From assembly GCA_019914945.1 (NCBI GenBank), contig CM034102.1, positions 14,435,501-14,499,500 of the forward strand: a DNA stretch of 64,000 nt. Direction: 5' to 3'. Under the pieces are notes generated by a model. The model was not told the origin of the DNA. It worked only from the letters and a program-made list of their open reading frames with translations, and made no database searches. Origin of the DNA: Typha latifolia (Eukaryota; Streptophyta; Magnoliopsida; Poales; Typhaceae). This document shows, one piece after another, positions 13,430-26,024 of this stretch; the stretch's first letter is position 1, and each line of letters starts with the position of its first letter. Position numbers and translations under genes: made by a program.

Positions 13430-13590
13430 ACAATTAGTGTGACCTTTTTGTATGCATCTCCAGACAACTAGTATCTTGTCAGTGACGAGATAGTTGATAA
13501 GATCCGTGGGAATTAAGAAAGATCACAGTCGGAATAGTATGACTCTTTTTACGCTATCTCTGTCGTGAAAAACTACAATTCTTTTTAATC
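13430..13590 (-). repeat. Inverted copy of part of the P450 upstream module
   Basis: Read on the minus strand this stretch gives AACTACAATT-type and CACGACAGAGATAG blocks, then TTTCTTAATTCCCACGGATC, then CTTATCAACTATCTCGTCAC and GACAAG. These match in order the blocks at 8000-8130 and 15230-15320. Confidence 0.45.
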
Positions 13591-15558
13591 AATATAGACA
13601 AGTGGCAGAGAGAAAGAAATTTGTTGACTTTTTTACTTGTATATCATTCATAATTTACTCATATAACTTTTTTTAAATTAATATTTATATGTACACCTCT
13701 TAAAATACATGTTATTTTTATAGAAGCACATACAGTTATTTTTTAAGTTAAATCTCAAAATTTTAATAGAAAAAGATAAAACTATCTTTAACTAAATATT
13801 TTTTATGAAAACTAGAATAAGAATAGATATTCAACTTTTAACGGTTAGTAGGATACCCATGCAAAAAATAAAAATTTTAAAATATATACATATAAAACCC
13901 ATGTGTTTTAAAAGGTATATATATATAGGTAAATATTAAATTTGGAGGGGCATATGAATAAGAGGGTTTCTTCCGTGTAATAGAATTATTTTTTTATTAA
14001 TTAATTTGATGAAGATCTAACTGTTAAGATCTTTAAGAGTATAATAGGAATGAAAGATATTACTCGTTCAACAGGTAATTTTTTTTAGATATATAATCTT
14101 GCATATTATTTTTTAACAATTATATTATCTTAATATTTTATTAAGTAAAAGACATATATATCATTAACTGAGAGTAATGTATATATATATATATATATCA
14201 AAATAAGGGTATTGATATCTTTTATAATTAACTTGATGAAAATTTAATTATATTTTATCTTTTTGATTATTTTTTATTATTTACATATATCTCTCATTAG
14301 TTTAAGATTGATTTAAATTAAATTTTAATAGATAGAGATAGAGAATTATATTTAAATTGAAGTTTATCTCCAAATAATCAAATTTAATTTATTTAATATT
14401 AAATGATATCTCCTATAATTAAGGCATAATTATATTTAAGAGAGAAATCTTAACACAAGAAAAAAAAATGTGTAGAGCGCTTTTTTCATACCGTAAAATT
14501 AATTATTTATCAATCACTTTGATGAAGATCTAATGGTTAAGATCTTCAAAGGTATAACGAGAAAATTGGGAAGTTAGGCACACGTAATTAATTTTCTTAA
14601 CTAATATACTCTTTTTCTTACGTAATGTGGTTTTGGAATCGGTACCGGGTATGAAAACTGACTATTATAGCAGTTAGATTAAGATTATAATTTTTAAAGG
14701 TGCACTGAAGTATTTGCCTATAAATAAACATGGGATATTTGAAGGGTCTCTTTTTTTTAGGTTAAAATATTATAAAATTTTAGTAGTATTAATTAATGCT
14801 TTACATCTCTTATGATTAAAAAACAATAAAATAATACACGTTTCTCTACATTTTATTATAAATTATTATTGTCCTCAATGAGATTTCATTCTCTAAATGA
14901 GTAGGCAACTCATTGCTGATATTCTAAAAAAATATCTTTTTCAGTATAATTAATTGGTTGACACTTCAGAAAAAAAAAAGGTTGATATGTACCCCTTTGT
15001 AAATATTATTTTTCTAATTTTATCCTGTATACCTCTACCTGAATGATAGACAGATAATCTAGTTCTTAATCTAGGATCTGATATGAGATTATTATTTTTG
15101 TATCACTATTTTAGAAACTTCTTTTTTAAATTTGCATTTTGTAATCACTAATTTCTCTCACAAAACCATACCAACAATAGGTTTGGCAGAAAGTTTCTCT
15201 GGAAAGAAGCAAAAGTCGTTTGACAATGATCTTTCTTAATTTCCATGGACGACTTAGACAACAATTTTTTTTTATCAGTTTCCATAAATCTTATCAACAA
15301 TCTCGTCATTGACAAGAACTGAAGTTGATGGCCTGGAGATTGTCAAAAGTAATGCAGTTTCATTTGCTCATCACTTCTTTTGGTTGCAGTTGATGTTAAA
15401 AGTTAAATTAACAAAAAATAAAAAATAAACAGATAATAAAAGCTAGAAACAAGGTTCTTGGCTTCTAAAAATTCAAGTCTTTAATTTCCACTTGACAGCG
15501 TGGCTTCAAACAAAAAAACTAAAGAGAAGGAAGATCTAGCAAGATTTATACCTCACAG

Positions 15559-15559
<1 letters not shown>

Positions 15560-15630
<71 letters not shown>
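15560..15630. repeat. (TA)n microsatellite, about 35 units, replacing the TATA region of P450 copy 2
   Basis: Uninterrupted TA repeat of 71 bp directly followed by AAGCAACTGGAAGAGCC. That aligns with AAGCAACAGCAAGAGCC just 3' of the TATA box in copy 1, so the repeat occupies the core promoter. Confidence 0.85.
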
Positions 15631-15633
<3 letters not shown>

Positions 15634-15691
15634 CAACTGGAAGAGCCTAGAATATTGGCTCAAACTTATATAGCTTGTTCCTATTAAAAGA

Positions 15692-17469
15692 ATGCCTACA
15701 ATGTTGCAACTTTTGCTCGAGACATATTCTCTACTACCTCTTCTCTTCCTCTTCCCTCTTCTCTTACTACTATTAACTACTAGAAGAACCCACAAAACCA
15801 AGCTCCCACCGTCACCTCCGAAGCTTCCTATTATAGGAAACTTGCACCAAGTAGGTGGACTTCCTCATCGCTCTCTTTATGCCCTCTCCAAGAAACATGG
15901 GCCTCTCATGCTTCTCCACCTCGGTAAGACCCCAACGCTGGTGGTCTCATCCCCGGAGATGGCCCAAGCGGTCATGAGAACTCACGATCTCGTCTTCGCT
16001 TCCCGGCCGCCATCGGAAGGTATCAATATCCTTCTCTACGGGATGAAAGATGTCGCCTTCGCGCCTTATAGCGAACACTGGAGACAAGAGAAAAAGTTTT
16101 GCACCATGCACCTCCTAAGTGCCAAGAAGGTGCAGTCATTTAAGCATGTTAGAGAAGAAGAAGTGAGCTTCGCTATCGCGAAGATCTATAAAGCTCAAGA
16201 ATCGTCAGAACCTATAAATTTGAGCCAAGTGTTAAATGCTTTCGCGAATGATATCATCTGTAGAGTTGTCTCTGGTAAGTTCTCTAGGGAGGGAGGCAGG
16301 AATATTTTGTTCCGTGAGCTTATAGAGAAGAGCAATCAAATAGTTGAGGTGCTTCAATTAGTAGACTACTTCCCCAGTTTAGCTTGGGTGGATTTTTTCT
16401 TAGGGTTTAGCTCTAAGGCAAGAAAGATAGCTAAAAAATGGAATGATGTTTATGAGGATGTGATAAAGGAACATAGTATGAAGCGAGTGAAGGATAGTAA
16501 GCAGGACAGTGATGACTTTGTGGATGTGTTGCTGTCACTTGAAGATGATCTACAGATGGAGTATGGACTCACAAATGATCACTTTAAAGCTCTTCTAGGG
16601 GTAATTACATCGATCTCATGTGCATTTCATTTCACATACATGTTTTTTTTTTGTATAGATTAAACTCGTAGACTAATTATAATTTCGATAATTAGTAACA
16701 CTAGTATCTTTCCAAAGATTTGGGATTATATTTCATAATGTGGACTTATAGAGTTCTGAATTTATCGATACTAACATAAAGTTATAAGAAATTAAATATA
16801 ATTTAAAATCTTTTTTTTTTTTTCTTACTACTATAAATTTTTTTTACTTAATTATGACAGGATATATTTTTTGCCGGGACTGATACCTCCTACATAACCC
16901 TAGAGTGGGCAATGACAGAGCTTGTGAAAAATCCAGTAGCCATGAAGAAACTACAAGAGGAAGTAAGAAGTACAGCTAATAGAAAAGAGATGGTTAAAGA
17001 GGAGGATTTAGTTAAAATGAGCTACTTAAAAGCTGTTGTAAAGGAAGTTTTACGTCTACACCCTGCTGTTCCGCTCCTGCTCCCAAGGGAATCCATGGAA
17101 GATTGTCAAATTAAAGAATACCAAATACCGAAGAGAACAAGAGTTGTTATTAATGCATGGGCTATTCATAGAGATTCAAAATTTTGGGAAGCAGCGGAGG
17201 AGTTTCACCCTGAAAGATTTATAGGGAGCTCTGTGGATTACAAAGGAAATGACTTTCAATTTATACCATTTGGAGCTGGGAGAAGGATTTGCCCTGGCAT
17301 AAGCTTTGCATTATCTACCGTGGAGCTTATGTTAGCTAATCTCGTGTATAGTTTTGATTGGGAGTTGCCTCGTGGTGTGGTGAGAGAGAAGATGGACACG
17401 ACTGAAACTGCTGGAGTTACGGTGCATATGAAGAAAAATTTGTACCTAGTTCCAAAATCATATGGGTAG
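15692..17469 (+). CDS. Cytochrome P450, CYP71 family, copy 2
   Basis: Tandem paralogue of the gene at 8448, predicted 505 aa, exons 15692-16600 and 16861-17469 around a 260-bp intron in the same phase-0 position. Exon 1 is exactly the same length (909 nt) as in copy 1. Motifs: N-terminal anchor MPTMLQLLLETYSLLPLL, hinge LPPSPPKLPIIGNL, C-helix HWRQEKK (Lys instead of the usual Arg, as in copy 1), canonical I-helix FAGTDTS, KEVLR, FHPERF, and haem loop FGAGRRICPG. All catalytic residues of the I-helix, K-helix and haem loop are normal, so this copy looks like the better candidate for an active oxidase. Differences from copy 1 gather around residues 105-130 and 215-245, the substrate-recognition regions in this family, so the copies may differ in substrate. 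Copies share promoter-like sequence further upstream, but here the TATA region is a TA repeat. Confidence 0.93.
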
Positions 17470-18112
17470 ATATGAATATTGAAAGTGGCCAATGTTCAAT
17501 ATAAGGTAGTGACAAATGATGTAAACCTCTAGTGTAAAATAAAAGTCAGGTAATTCGTTTGGATTTTCAATTTTACAAATATCCACTTTTTAAATTATTA
17601 CACCAAGTAATTACTCTGTCATGATAACTGCATTAACCAGAGTAAACATTAAATCTCAATAAAGGGTAATATCTTATTTATTGTTTCTACTACAAATGAT
17701 AAACTTACACACTAATACAAAATTTAGTACATAATTACACATCATAGGGAGGGGGAAAAAAAGACACAAAACCAAGTAGTAGACATGTACAAATGAATTT
17801 TAAACTAGGTATTGTTTCTCTTTCTTATAAATTTTTATATAAGTCGTGGTTAGTTTTGGCTAATTTATTCGTTTACTTTGCAGCAATTATTCTTCACTTT
17901 ACCCACAGGAAACTGCATAACTAATCATAATATATGATATGCTTATGTGCCTGCTTCAGTAGATCTCAGAAGACAGGCAGGATGTAGGGAAATATTGCTT
18001 CTTTTAAATAACATCATGCACACTTCCCTCACCAAGCTAAACAATAAAAGGAGCATAATCTGAAGCAAAAGGGAGGTGAGAAACTACAATGTGAGAATGA
18101 ACATTAAAAGAA

Positions 18113-18148
<36 letters not shown>

Positions 18149-18406
18149 CTTTTACATAACATCTGTCCGAAGGAGTAATTAAGCCTAATATGAGACCTGC
18201 CACATTCATCATTCGGATTTAAAGTGAAGTTAAAATCACTAATTATGAACCATGGCTTCTGTGAGGAATCTATGTCAATTTCTTTTGAGACAGCACAGTG
18301 AATGACTAGCCCGGGCTTTAGATCTTTTAAGTCGGGCTTCAAATTTGGAGCCCCAATTAGGTCCTTGTAGCCTGCGCCGCTTATTCCTCTGCTATTCTAT
18401 TCTCCC
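17470..18406. other. Intergenic region between P450 copy 2 and the SICKLE-like gene
   Basis: Holds the P450 3' untranslated region (AATAAAA-type signal near 17538), AT-rich sequence and a TAA-type microsatellite at 18113-18148. No gene recognised. Confidence 0.6.
18113..18148. repeat. (TAA)n microsatellite, about 12 units
   Basis: Perfect ATA/TAA trinucleotide repeat about 260 bp upstream of the SICKLE-like start codon. Confidence 0.9.
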
Positions 18407-21115
18407 ATGGAGGACTCCGCGAAACGGAAGGAGAGGCTTCTCGCCATTCGCATGGAGGCCGCATCCGCCGCTGCCTCGTCGCGCAACCCCTCGCCGTCGA
18501 CCCCTGAGCTCCCCGACCCTCTGATCCAGCCGCCGTCCGCCGCTGAGATCTCGCCACGTGCCCCAAGGTTCGACTACTACACGAATCCCACGGCGGCCTT
18601 CTCCGGATCCAAGAGGAAGAGCGGATACCACAACAACCCTCCCTCTCCGATTCCTCCTCCCCCATCTCGACCTTCCCGTGAGCTCTAATTCGATGCGTTT
18701 CTTTCTTCCATCCATTGCTTTTCGCCTCTTTGAGGATGCTTTTACTCACTTCTAATGGAGCTTCAATATCCATAAGGTTGTTAGTAGTTTCCTTATTTAC
18801 TGCAAAATATTTCAGATTCTGAGCTAATATTTTAACTTCTAATTCTTATTAGTTCATTTAGTTAGTAATTTCTAATACTCTGTTCAAGACCTACTACAAT
18901 CGTCACAACTATTGTTCCTTTTAAACAACTTTTTCAATGTAATTTAGCTCATATACTCATAGACATATATAAATATTTACATTTTATAGCAAAGTTCTGA
19001 GAAGAATGTAAACCCAACCCTTTACGGGATAGAACCGATTGGCAAAAAGGTTCATATAGCCAACTCTGACTAAAAGTACTTGTGGATTCTGCTGCTGTTG
19101 CCGTTACCCTCGTGGTGCAGCAGCAGCTATCTCTGTTTGTTAAACTCTACTCCATTGTGGTGGGCCTCTTCACAAACCAAAAATAGTGGCACAAATATTA
19201 TTTCATTTGATTATAAGTTTATTGGTGTCGCAACATCTATTACCTCTCCTTATGTAAAATCTTAGGGTCTTAGGAGCTGCTATTTGCTAGATTATCTGTT
19301 CCTTTGGAAATTATAGGGTTTTCCTTGATAAATTTATACAACTATGAGATGTGTCTTTCCAAAATGTGCACCTGACTTTGATTGCAAGTATACACTTGTA
19401 TTTGTATTACATGTTGAGAAATTTTGCATTGTCTAGTATGCATGTCTCCTATGTACACATCCTTTTCTACAAAAGCACATGTTAGAAAGTATATGATTCA
19501 CTATTGGAGAGTTCACACGAATTTAAGTCTAATCGATGAAAAATATTAATGTCGGAGGTCCATTTCTCAAACTGGAGATTTGATAGAGCACATTTAGAAG
19601 ATCCACAACTCTAAAATGAGAATATTTCAGAAATTGAAGACCAAGAATTCCCCGGCCTTTCAGTTGACCAAAAAAGGCCCCTTTATTAAAAGTTAGCTCA
19701 CAACTTCTAATTAAACTCTAAAAAAAATTTCAACTATTGAGTATCCACCAGAGAAGGATCTTCTTGTCAGTGTATGAGTTAATCATCCATCTGTTTGATT
19801 ATGATTTGAAGCTTTGGAAGAAATATCACGAAATAATTGCTTGAGATTTGGTTGTGGATCAGATTTTTCAATTGACTTCTAAGAGATTTAGCCAAGACAG
19901 AGAGTCTAATGTAGTTTAGTTTAGTTTTAGCCTTATAGGCGGTTCCTTTTTCCCAAATAGAACTTTTTTTTTGTTTCTTTGTGCAGTATCTTGAGTTCTT
20001 TTTATTTATTTATTTAGTTTTTATACATGCCCTAACTGCATGATTAGAAATTATCAGTCTGTTCGATGTGATAATTGTCTACTCCCTGTCTGACAAGATG
20101 GATTTAAGGTTCCATTGCACAGCTAGGATTTGGTTTACCTTCCTTTTATTGCTGCAAGTTGCAAAAGAGCAATATAGTAGGGATCCAACTTCATTTTGTA
20201 GATAAGAGAGAATTTTGCACTAGTGTAAGATAGCATGCTTCTGTATACCAAAAGTAGGAAATTAGGAACACAAGGAAATGTAATCTGCAACTCAACATGA
20301 TTTTTTTCTTTGCTTGTTTAGCTGGACCAAGGGACTACCAGACAAGTTACATCAATCCCCCTGTTCAGAGATTTCAGACTACTCATTTTCAAGCTCACAG
20401 TATATATGAAACTCCATCACACACACCCCAGAGCAATTTGTGGAGAAGCCCAGCTAAATTCCAGACTCCCTTGACAGGGTATGGAGGATCAAATCTGACA
20501 CACACACCCCAGAACAATCCATGGAGAAGCCCAGCTCAAATCGAGATTTCCATGTCAGGGTTTAGAGGATTGACTCCACCATGTCCAAATTCCTCAAATA
20601 TATCTAGCGGTTTTGTAGGGCACAATTCCCACCCGAATTCATCAGCAGGTGGTTTCATGAACCCTAGTTTTCGAGGACGTGGCAGCCCTACGAGTAACCG
20701 TGGAATAGCAGGTAGCCCACATTCAAATTCTGGAAGAGGGACTGTGTGGCAATATGGTGGTAGCCCACATCCAAACTCTGGAAGAGGCAATAATTACGGT
20801 GGTAGCCCAAGTTCAAGAGGGAGAGGTGGAAGGGGCCGTGGTTCCTATGATGGTTCTTCGGGTCGGCAGGAGCCGAAAAGCTATTACATCAAGTCAATGG
20901 TAAAAGATCCATGGCGCAAGTTGAAACCCATAGTTGGTGACATACTGAAGCCAAGAGACAGTTCCAAATCTTGTGTTCCTGAATCTTTAACTGCACAGGA
21001 AAGCAAACACAAGCAAAAGAGTGTTCAGTCTGGTTCTGGCTTAAGTCTTGCCGAGTACCTTGATATGACATTTAAAGACACAGTTGATGAGACAACTTCT
21101 GTTTGTGATCCATAG
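18407..21115 (+). CDS. SIC: SICKLE-like proline/glycine-rich protein
   Basis: Predicted 354 aa from two exons (18407-18677 and 20322-21115) joined in phase 1 across a 1.6-kb intron. The N-terminus MEDSAKRKERLLAIRMEA, the internal motif FDYYTNPTAAF and the C-terminal YYIKSMVKDPWRKLKP resemble the plant SICKLE / 'hydroxyproline-rich glycoprotein' family. That family is known from Arabidopsis as a nuclear factor affecting microRNA accumulation and splicing. The middle is low-complexity: a repeated SHTPQSNLWRSPA / THTPQNNPWRSPA pair near residues 125-155, then RGRG and GSPHPNSGRG repeats typical of disordered RNA-associated proteins. The nearest matching residues are the conserved N and C termini, so the family call rests on these. 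The gene is convergent with the acireductone dioxygenase gene. Confidence 0.75.
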
Positions 21116-22050
21116 TTGTAACCTCTGTTCTTGCTATGTAGTAAACTTTGTTAACATGGTGGTCAGCTTTCATTTACCTCAATAACAAGTAGAGCCTCAA
21201 ATTCATGTTTGTACTTTGTAAGTGATGGAAATGTTTCCCCAGATGTTAGAATTGTACATGATGCTATTACAAATCAGACTTGCTGATTTACTTAATTGTT
21301 AAATGAAATGGGGCATCTTAGTAAAGTGCATCAGGAAATTTTGCAACAAGTAAACATTTCGTCGGTGTCATGGAAATTCAATATAGGGGGTTCATTCTTA
21401 AAGCTTGTGACTATGGGTGCAGTTATCTAAAGAAACGAATATATATCCCTGCGCAGTTAGGGGCAAGTGGTTTAAGGCCGAGAAAAGGGTTGAGCAGTCC
21501 TCCATTGATTACTGATTAGCCCATATGCGTAGGACCTCAACAGTAAGGTATGGACAATTATGAGACTTTACATCTAGTCTTAGAAAAGAGGTTTCAGAGA
21601 AACAAATGAGAACCACTAGCATGTCAATAAGTTGTTCCATAGGATATCTCCACAATCTACTTGACTGAAAAATTAACCCAACAAGATCTTTTCCAGTCTT
21701 CCCATTGGGACCTTATTAGAGAACTAGAATGGGGTATAGATGGGGAAAAAGTCCAATCCATCCTCAAACACCTAGATAATCTCAGAACAGTTTGATAGTC
21801 TTTGAAATGTCATTATGCAATTAACGGTCGATGTACCATAGGATATCAATAGCCAACAGAGATGAGATTACACATAAACACGAGATTATCATGATGATAA
21901 TGTATATTGAGCAGTAATTTATGCTCAAGTACATTATGCCTAGTTGGATATTTGTTTTGGCAATACATACTAAATTTCAGCTCCATGATATACATTAAAA
22001 TCTATAATAAGTTCTAAGATAACCATTGCCAATCAAGTTGAGCATATTAT
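21116..22050. other. Convergent intergenic region
   Basis: Contains the 3' untranslated regions of the SICKLE-like gene (+) and the acireductone dioxygenase gene (-). No additional gene or repeat recognised. Confidence 0.6.
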
Positions 22051-24289
22051 TTAATGGGCTTCAAGGGCAACTCCAGAACTCTCCAACAGACTCTTGATAT
22101 AACCTTGCCTTGCGGGATGGTCCTCCTGAGGCCGATTATAAGCTGTCCAAACAGGTTCTCCAATGAACAACCTCATTAGCTGCATAGAAAATTTCATGAC
22201 GGATAAGCATATGAAAATACTACTCCATGTGATGCAAGAAAAAAACAGTGATACCATTGTGTCATAAATTTGATAGTTGCAGACATATTGTCCAAGCCTA
22301 AGCAAGTTTGTGCAGTTGTGCTTAGTTTCTGTAAGTATAACTTGTGTAAAATTATAAGATCCTCAATAGAGCATCTCATTGCATCCTGATTTGTCAAAAT
22401 TCCTTCTTTTCTTTTAAAAGTATAATAACATTGTTATAAAGAGATGTCAGCCTAGTGAAGATTTCTCCAATTTATTACAAAACTGACAAATCATCTGATT
22501 CTTCCATAAATATTTTATTCTCAGTTCAGCTTTATGGTTTAAAAGCAGCTGACACGTTGCTTTTGGCAGTGCCAAAATTAGCTAAGATTTACCATTTCTC
22601 AAGTCTCTTTAGAATGTATTGTCTGCGAGGTCATGATATGTGCAATTTTACTCTCGCCGCCAGCAATGTGAGTTAAGCCACTGCCCCCAAGTTGTGTGGG
22701 AAGCCTTTATTGCGGCAATAAGGTTTATATTGACACTTTAGAGTATAAGGACCATGAAAGGGATGGTGGACCAAAAGGAGTTGGAGAAACTGGAGTAACA
22801 TGATGATATGGTTTATAGTGAACCCCTCCATAGCCACCTCCTATCTCATGTCAAATATGCAATTGTACACTAGATGACCCTCTATGTCTATATCATCTGC
22901 GCTTTCTAGAATTTGAGAATTATGAGAGGCATAAGAACTTTTCCCTAGAAACACTAAATGCTGATGAAGAATTCAGAACTTAAGGAAATAAATTAAAACA
23001 AAACAGTGGAATAAGATGCATCCTGTTACTATATATACCCACACTGACATAAAGAGATCCTGGCTATGTGCTAGTGTTAGCATTCAACAGGAATGTACTA
23101 TACCATCAAACGGATCAGCTTGCAGTTATTGAAGTTTACATAGCCAACTGATGATATGCATGTTTTCATATCTGTTCAATCGAATATTGGAGATAGGCTG
23201 CAATTTGAATTGTAAAGACGGTTAACACCATGCTACTGGAGTTTATATAGGGTAAGGAGTACCTTGACATAGTTTGAATTGTCCAATGTGAAACGATGGT
23301 AGATTCCCGCAGGCAATACTATCATATCCCCCTCTTTTATCCAAATCCGAATCCAGCAATCATCTTTGTCACGAATGTCAAAGTATCCACTGCCTTCCAA
23401 ACAGTAGCGTATCTCCTCATCAGCATGGATGTGCTCTCTGTAAAAGTTCTTCAACTTCTCCTCATAATTCTCAACTTTTCCAGGGCATAATTCTAAGATA
23501 TCCTGTATAACAAATTAAACGATATTAGTAAAGAATACGAGGCACAAATTGCTTACATGACATGACTCACGAGGCATGTGGGATGGAGTTCAGTTCAAAC
23601 CATGTAACTATATCCTCTAGTTTCTCGAATCCTCTTCAGTTCTTCATCACTTTCATGGTTCTTGGGATCCAAATGCCAATACAAAACTCCAATTTCTGCA
23701 GAAAAGAGAAATCCATAAATCTGCATCAAGTTTCAGAACTACTATATGAATCACCATTAGACGAACAACACCGAAATGTTCCATCAGATACAAGAGCAGA
23801 AATAGAACTTCGAACGACAGTAGGGTAAGAAGATTCCAAATCCTAAAGGGAAGACGAGAGATTAGAACAAGCAGGAAATGGGGTCTAAACAGAATCAGAA
23901 TTATAATAGATTGAGCTAGGCATAAAATCAAACAGATAGTGGTTAGTACTTTGCAGCAAGAAATCACATTATCAATTCACTAAAATTGAATGCAATTGAT
24001 CAGAACAACTCACACCATAGAGTATATTTACCGGAAATTGCAAAATTTCAAAAGCCAACATAGAAAGATAGGACATATAATAATACCTTCAAGCTTGGTC
24101 AGGGGTACAACTTCATCTAGGTTCTTTCTGTGAGGGAGCCTCTGGTCCTCATCACTCTCCTCCATCAACCAAGCCTAATCATATACACATCAACACATAA
24201 ATAACACTTAACTATTGCTAACAAAGTTTACTATTTCATTCCATCAGTTGGTGGAGAAAAAAGAGAACCATACGCACCTCCAAAGCCAT
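22051..24289 (-). CDS. ARD: Acireductone dioxygenase (methionine salvage)
   Basis: Cupin-fold metal dioxygenase that oxidises acireductone (dihydroxy-keto-methylthiopentene) to the keto acid precursor of methionine in the methylthioadenosine cycle. That cycle supports ethylene and polyamine synthesis. Five exons on the minus strand: 24289-24278, 24174-24087, 23695-23601, 23502-23263 and 22179-22051, together 187 aa in one frame. Family signatures: RLPHRKN near the N-terminus, [22 protein letters not shown], and [19 protein letters not shown], which carries two His and one Glu metal ligands; the fourth ligand His is in [12 protein letters not shown]. The tail [17 protein letters not shown] is also typical. 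Length and exon layout fit plant ARD proteins and nothing looks broken. The tiny first exon (MALE) is supported by a good donor site. Confidence 0.93.
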
Positions 24290-25403
24290 GGGATTATGCT
24301 TGCTTGCCTTTCCTCTAGTTCTAACACTAACTTGGAAGACAGTCGATTATATAAAATCCAAGAGGATGGGGGAGGAACGAACAAATGAACAACCCCAGAT
24401 TCTTCGATTCTTACTCCAAAATAAGAGACTATGACTAGATATGAAATGGGCTTGTGACACGTGTATGGTGTAATGTTTTGTGGAGCTCTTTTATTTATTT
24501 TTATCTTCTGCGTTTGTGGAGGCCCTTGCTCAAAGATTAAAAAAAAAAAAATCTTTTAAGCATAATTCTATGGCCTATTATCATGTTACACTATGAAACT
24601 AAATCCGAATCTAAATTAATTAATAAAGGTCTAAACTTTTTCTTTCTTTTCAATTTTTTTTAAAAAAAAGTTTATAAGATGGTGAACAGTCAAAGAGGTC
24701 CAAGAAGTCCGACATCTCGGTGGGTCCAAGTCCTAGTCTAAGTCCAAGGCAAGCAGGAGAGAAAAGAATAGCAGATGGGAGAGACATCGGTCCCACACCA
24801 TTTATTGTTAAGCTTTTCTTCGTCGATCGTCGTGGATTCGTGCCTCTGCCTACCTTCATCTCTCTCTCTCTCTCTCTAGACCTTAGATGATGAAATCAAT
24901 CGTAGGAGACAGAGATCGCACATGCACTGAAGGTCACACGAGCGACAGCTACCACTCATCCAAATGCTATTCCCGTTGTTGACTTCCATCTCTCTTGAGT
25001 CTTGACACCTCTGCCATTAATCTTTCCTTCTAATAAATAACTAATAATTGCATAAGATGAAAGGAAAAGATCACACACACACACACACACACAATTAGCA
25101 TGATGAACTACGACTTATATCCAAGGAAAGCTTCTTTGGAAAGACGAGATTAATGGACATTGATTGGAAACTCTACATAAATTAGGCTCACATTCTTAGA
25201 AAGGAAAAAGGAAAAAAAAAAAAAACTTGGCTTCTTCAAACAAATTAACAAAAGATAACAGTAGGTTCAACCCAAAGCCATGTGCCAGGGCCCTCGAGGA
25301 GGCATCTACTACACTAACTTATCTAAAAAATACTATGGATATTTATTAATCTATCTCCTTGTTCCCACACCACAATGCTGGTCTCTTCCTACTTTGCCAA
25401 GAG

Positions 25404-25441
<38 letters not shown>

Positions 25442-25528
25442 GTTTAACAAGGCCATGCCATTGCAGGAGCTTGCGAAACTTCTTATTTGCGCGCTTTAAG
25501 CTCCCCATCTAGGTATCAGAGCTTGGAC
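24290..25528. other. Divergent promoter region between ARD and the EPFL gene
   Basis: Contains AT-rich sequence, a short AC repeat near 25074-25092 and a long CT repeat at 25401-25437. The CT repeat lies about 90-130 bp upstream of the EPFL start codon, where plant core-promoter or 5' UTR pyrimidine patches are common. No gene recognised. Confidence 0.55.
25401..25437. repeat. (CT)n microsatellite upstream of the EPFL gene
   Basis: About 18 uninterrupted CT units. Position suggests core promoter or 5' leader of the peptide gene. Confidence 0.85.
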
Positions 25529-26024
25529 ATGGGAATCTACCGGGGATACCGCCTCGCAGCGGCGTTACTCCTCCTCTTAGCTGCCTCAGCTCTTGGTAAG
25601 AGTACTTGAATTAGAAGCTTATATCACCTCTGTTTTCCCCTTCCTCATTCTGTCCAAGATCTCTCCTTTAGGCAGCAGACCAATGCAAAAGATCCTATTG
25701 TTTTCAAAATTTTATAAACCCAAGTAACCTCTATCCTTATTAACTCATTATCTATCTATGTCTTCTGGATTTGATTCAGGGATTAGTACTGCAACGGAGC
25801 CGCGTCTGAGAACTTCGGAACAGGGCAGCTGGGAGCAAACTCCGGTGGCTCGGCGGTGGCTTGTGGGCCCAGGCTCGTTCCCTCCGACGTGCCGGGTCCG
25901 GTGCGGGAGGTGCTTTCCCTGCATCCCGGTGCGCGTCGTGATCCACCCGGGCCGGATCGTGCCATTGGATTACTACCCTGAGGTCTGGCGATGCAAATGC
26001 CATAATAATCTCTTCATACCCTGA
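25529..26024 (+). CDS. EPIDERMAL PATTERNING FACTOR-like secreted peptide
   Basis: Predicted 103-aa precursor in two exons (25529-25595 and 25780-26024, phase 1). The N-terminus is a signal peptide (RLAAALLLLLAASALG). The C-terminal half has the EPF/EPFL cysteine pattern: GPGSFPPTCRVRC, GRCFPC, a variable loop with PVRVVIHPG, then YYPEVWRCKC and the ending NNLFIP. Six cysteines can form three disulphides, as in the EPFL group without the extra pair found in stomagen-type members. Known family role: a processed apoplastic peptide sensed by ERECTA-family receptor kinases and TMM in stomatal, stem or organ patterning. The SFPPTC and YYPE.WRC.C motifs make the family clear, but I cannot tell which EPFL number it is. 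Confidence 0.9.

Larger units (their letters stand above)
10723..15559. other. Intergenic region between P450 copies, with decayed copies of the P450 upstream module and repeats
   Basis: No convincing gene. A 241-codon open frame on the minus strand at 11146-11871 is low-complexity (Ser/Leu/Phe-rich) and overlaps another open frame on the same stretch, so I treat it as non-coding or element-derived. About 12300-13040 (+) and 13430-13590 (-) resemble the P450 upstream module. About 12500-12850 is rich in 'gctcgacgag'-type motifs, like a small inserted element. A direct repeat with the core GATGAAGATCTAA...GTTAAGATCTT occurs near 14008 and 14520. The stretch 15190-15510 is the upstream module of copy 2. 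Confidence 0.5.

Noticed and set aside
18381..18773. Minus-strand open frames of 107-130 codons opposite the SICKLE-like first exon
   Set aside because: Shadow frames caused by the GC-rich first exon; no motif, and the plus-strand reading matches a known family.
25512..25524. AGGTATCAGAGCTTGG resembles the tRNA-Met primer-binding site of LTR retrotransposons
   Set aside because: It lies directly before the start codon of the EPFL gene, with no LTR ends, polypurine tract or gag/pol sequence nearby; taken as coincidence.
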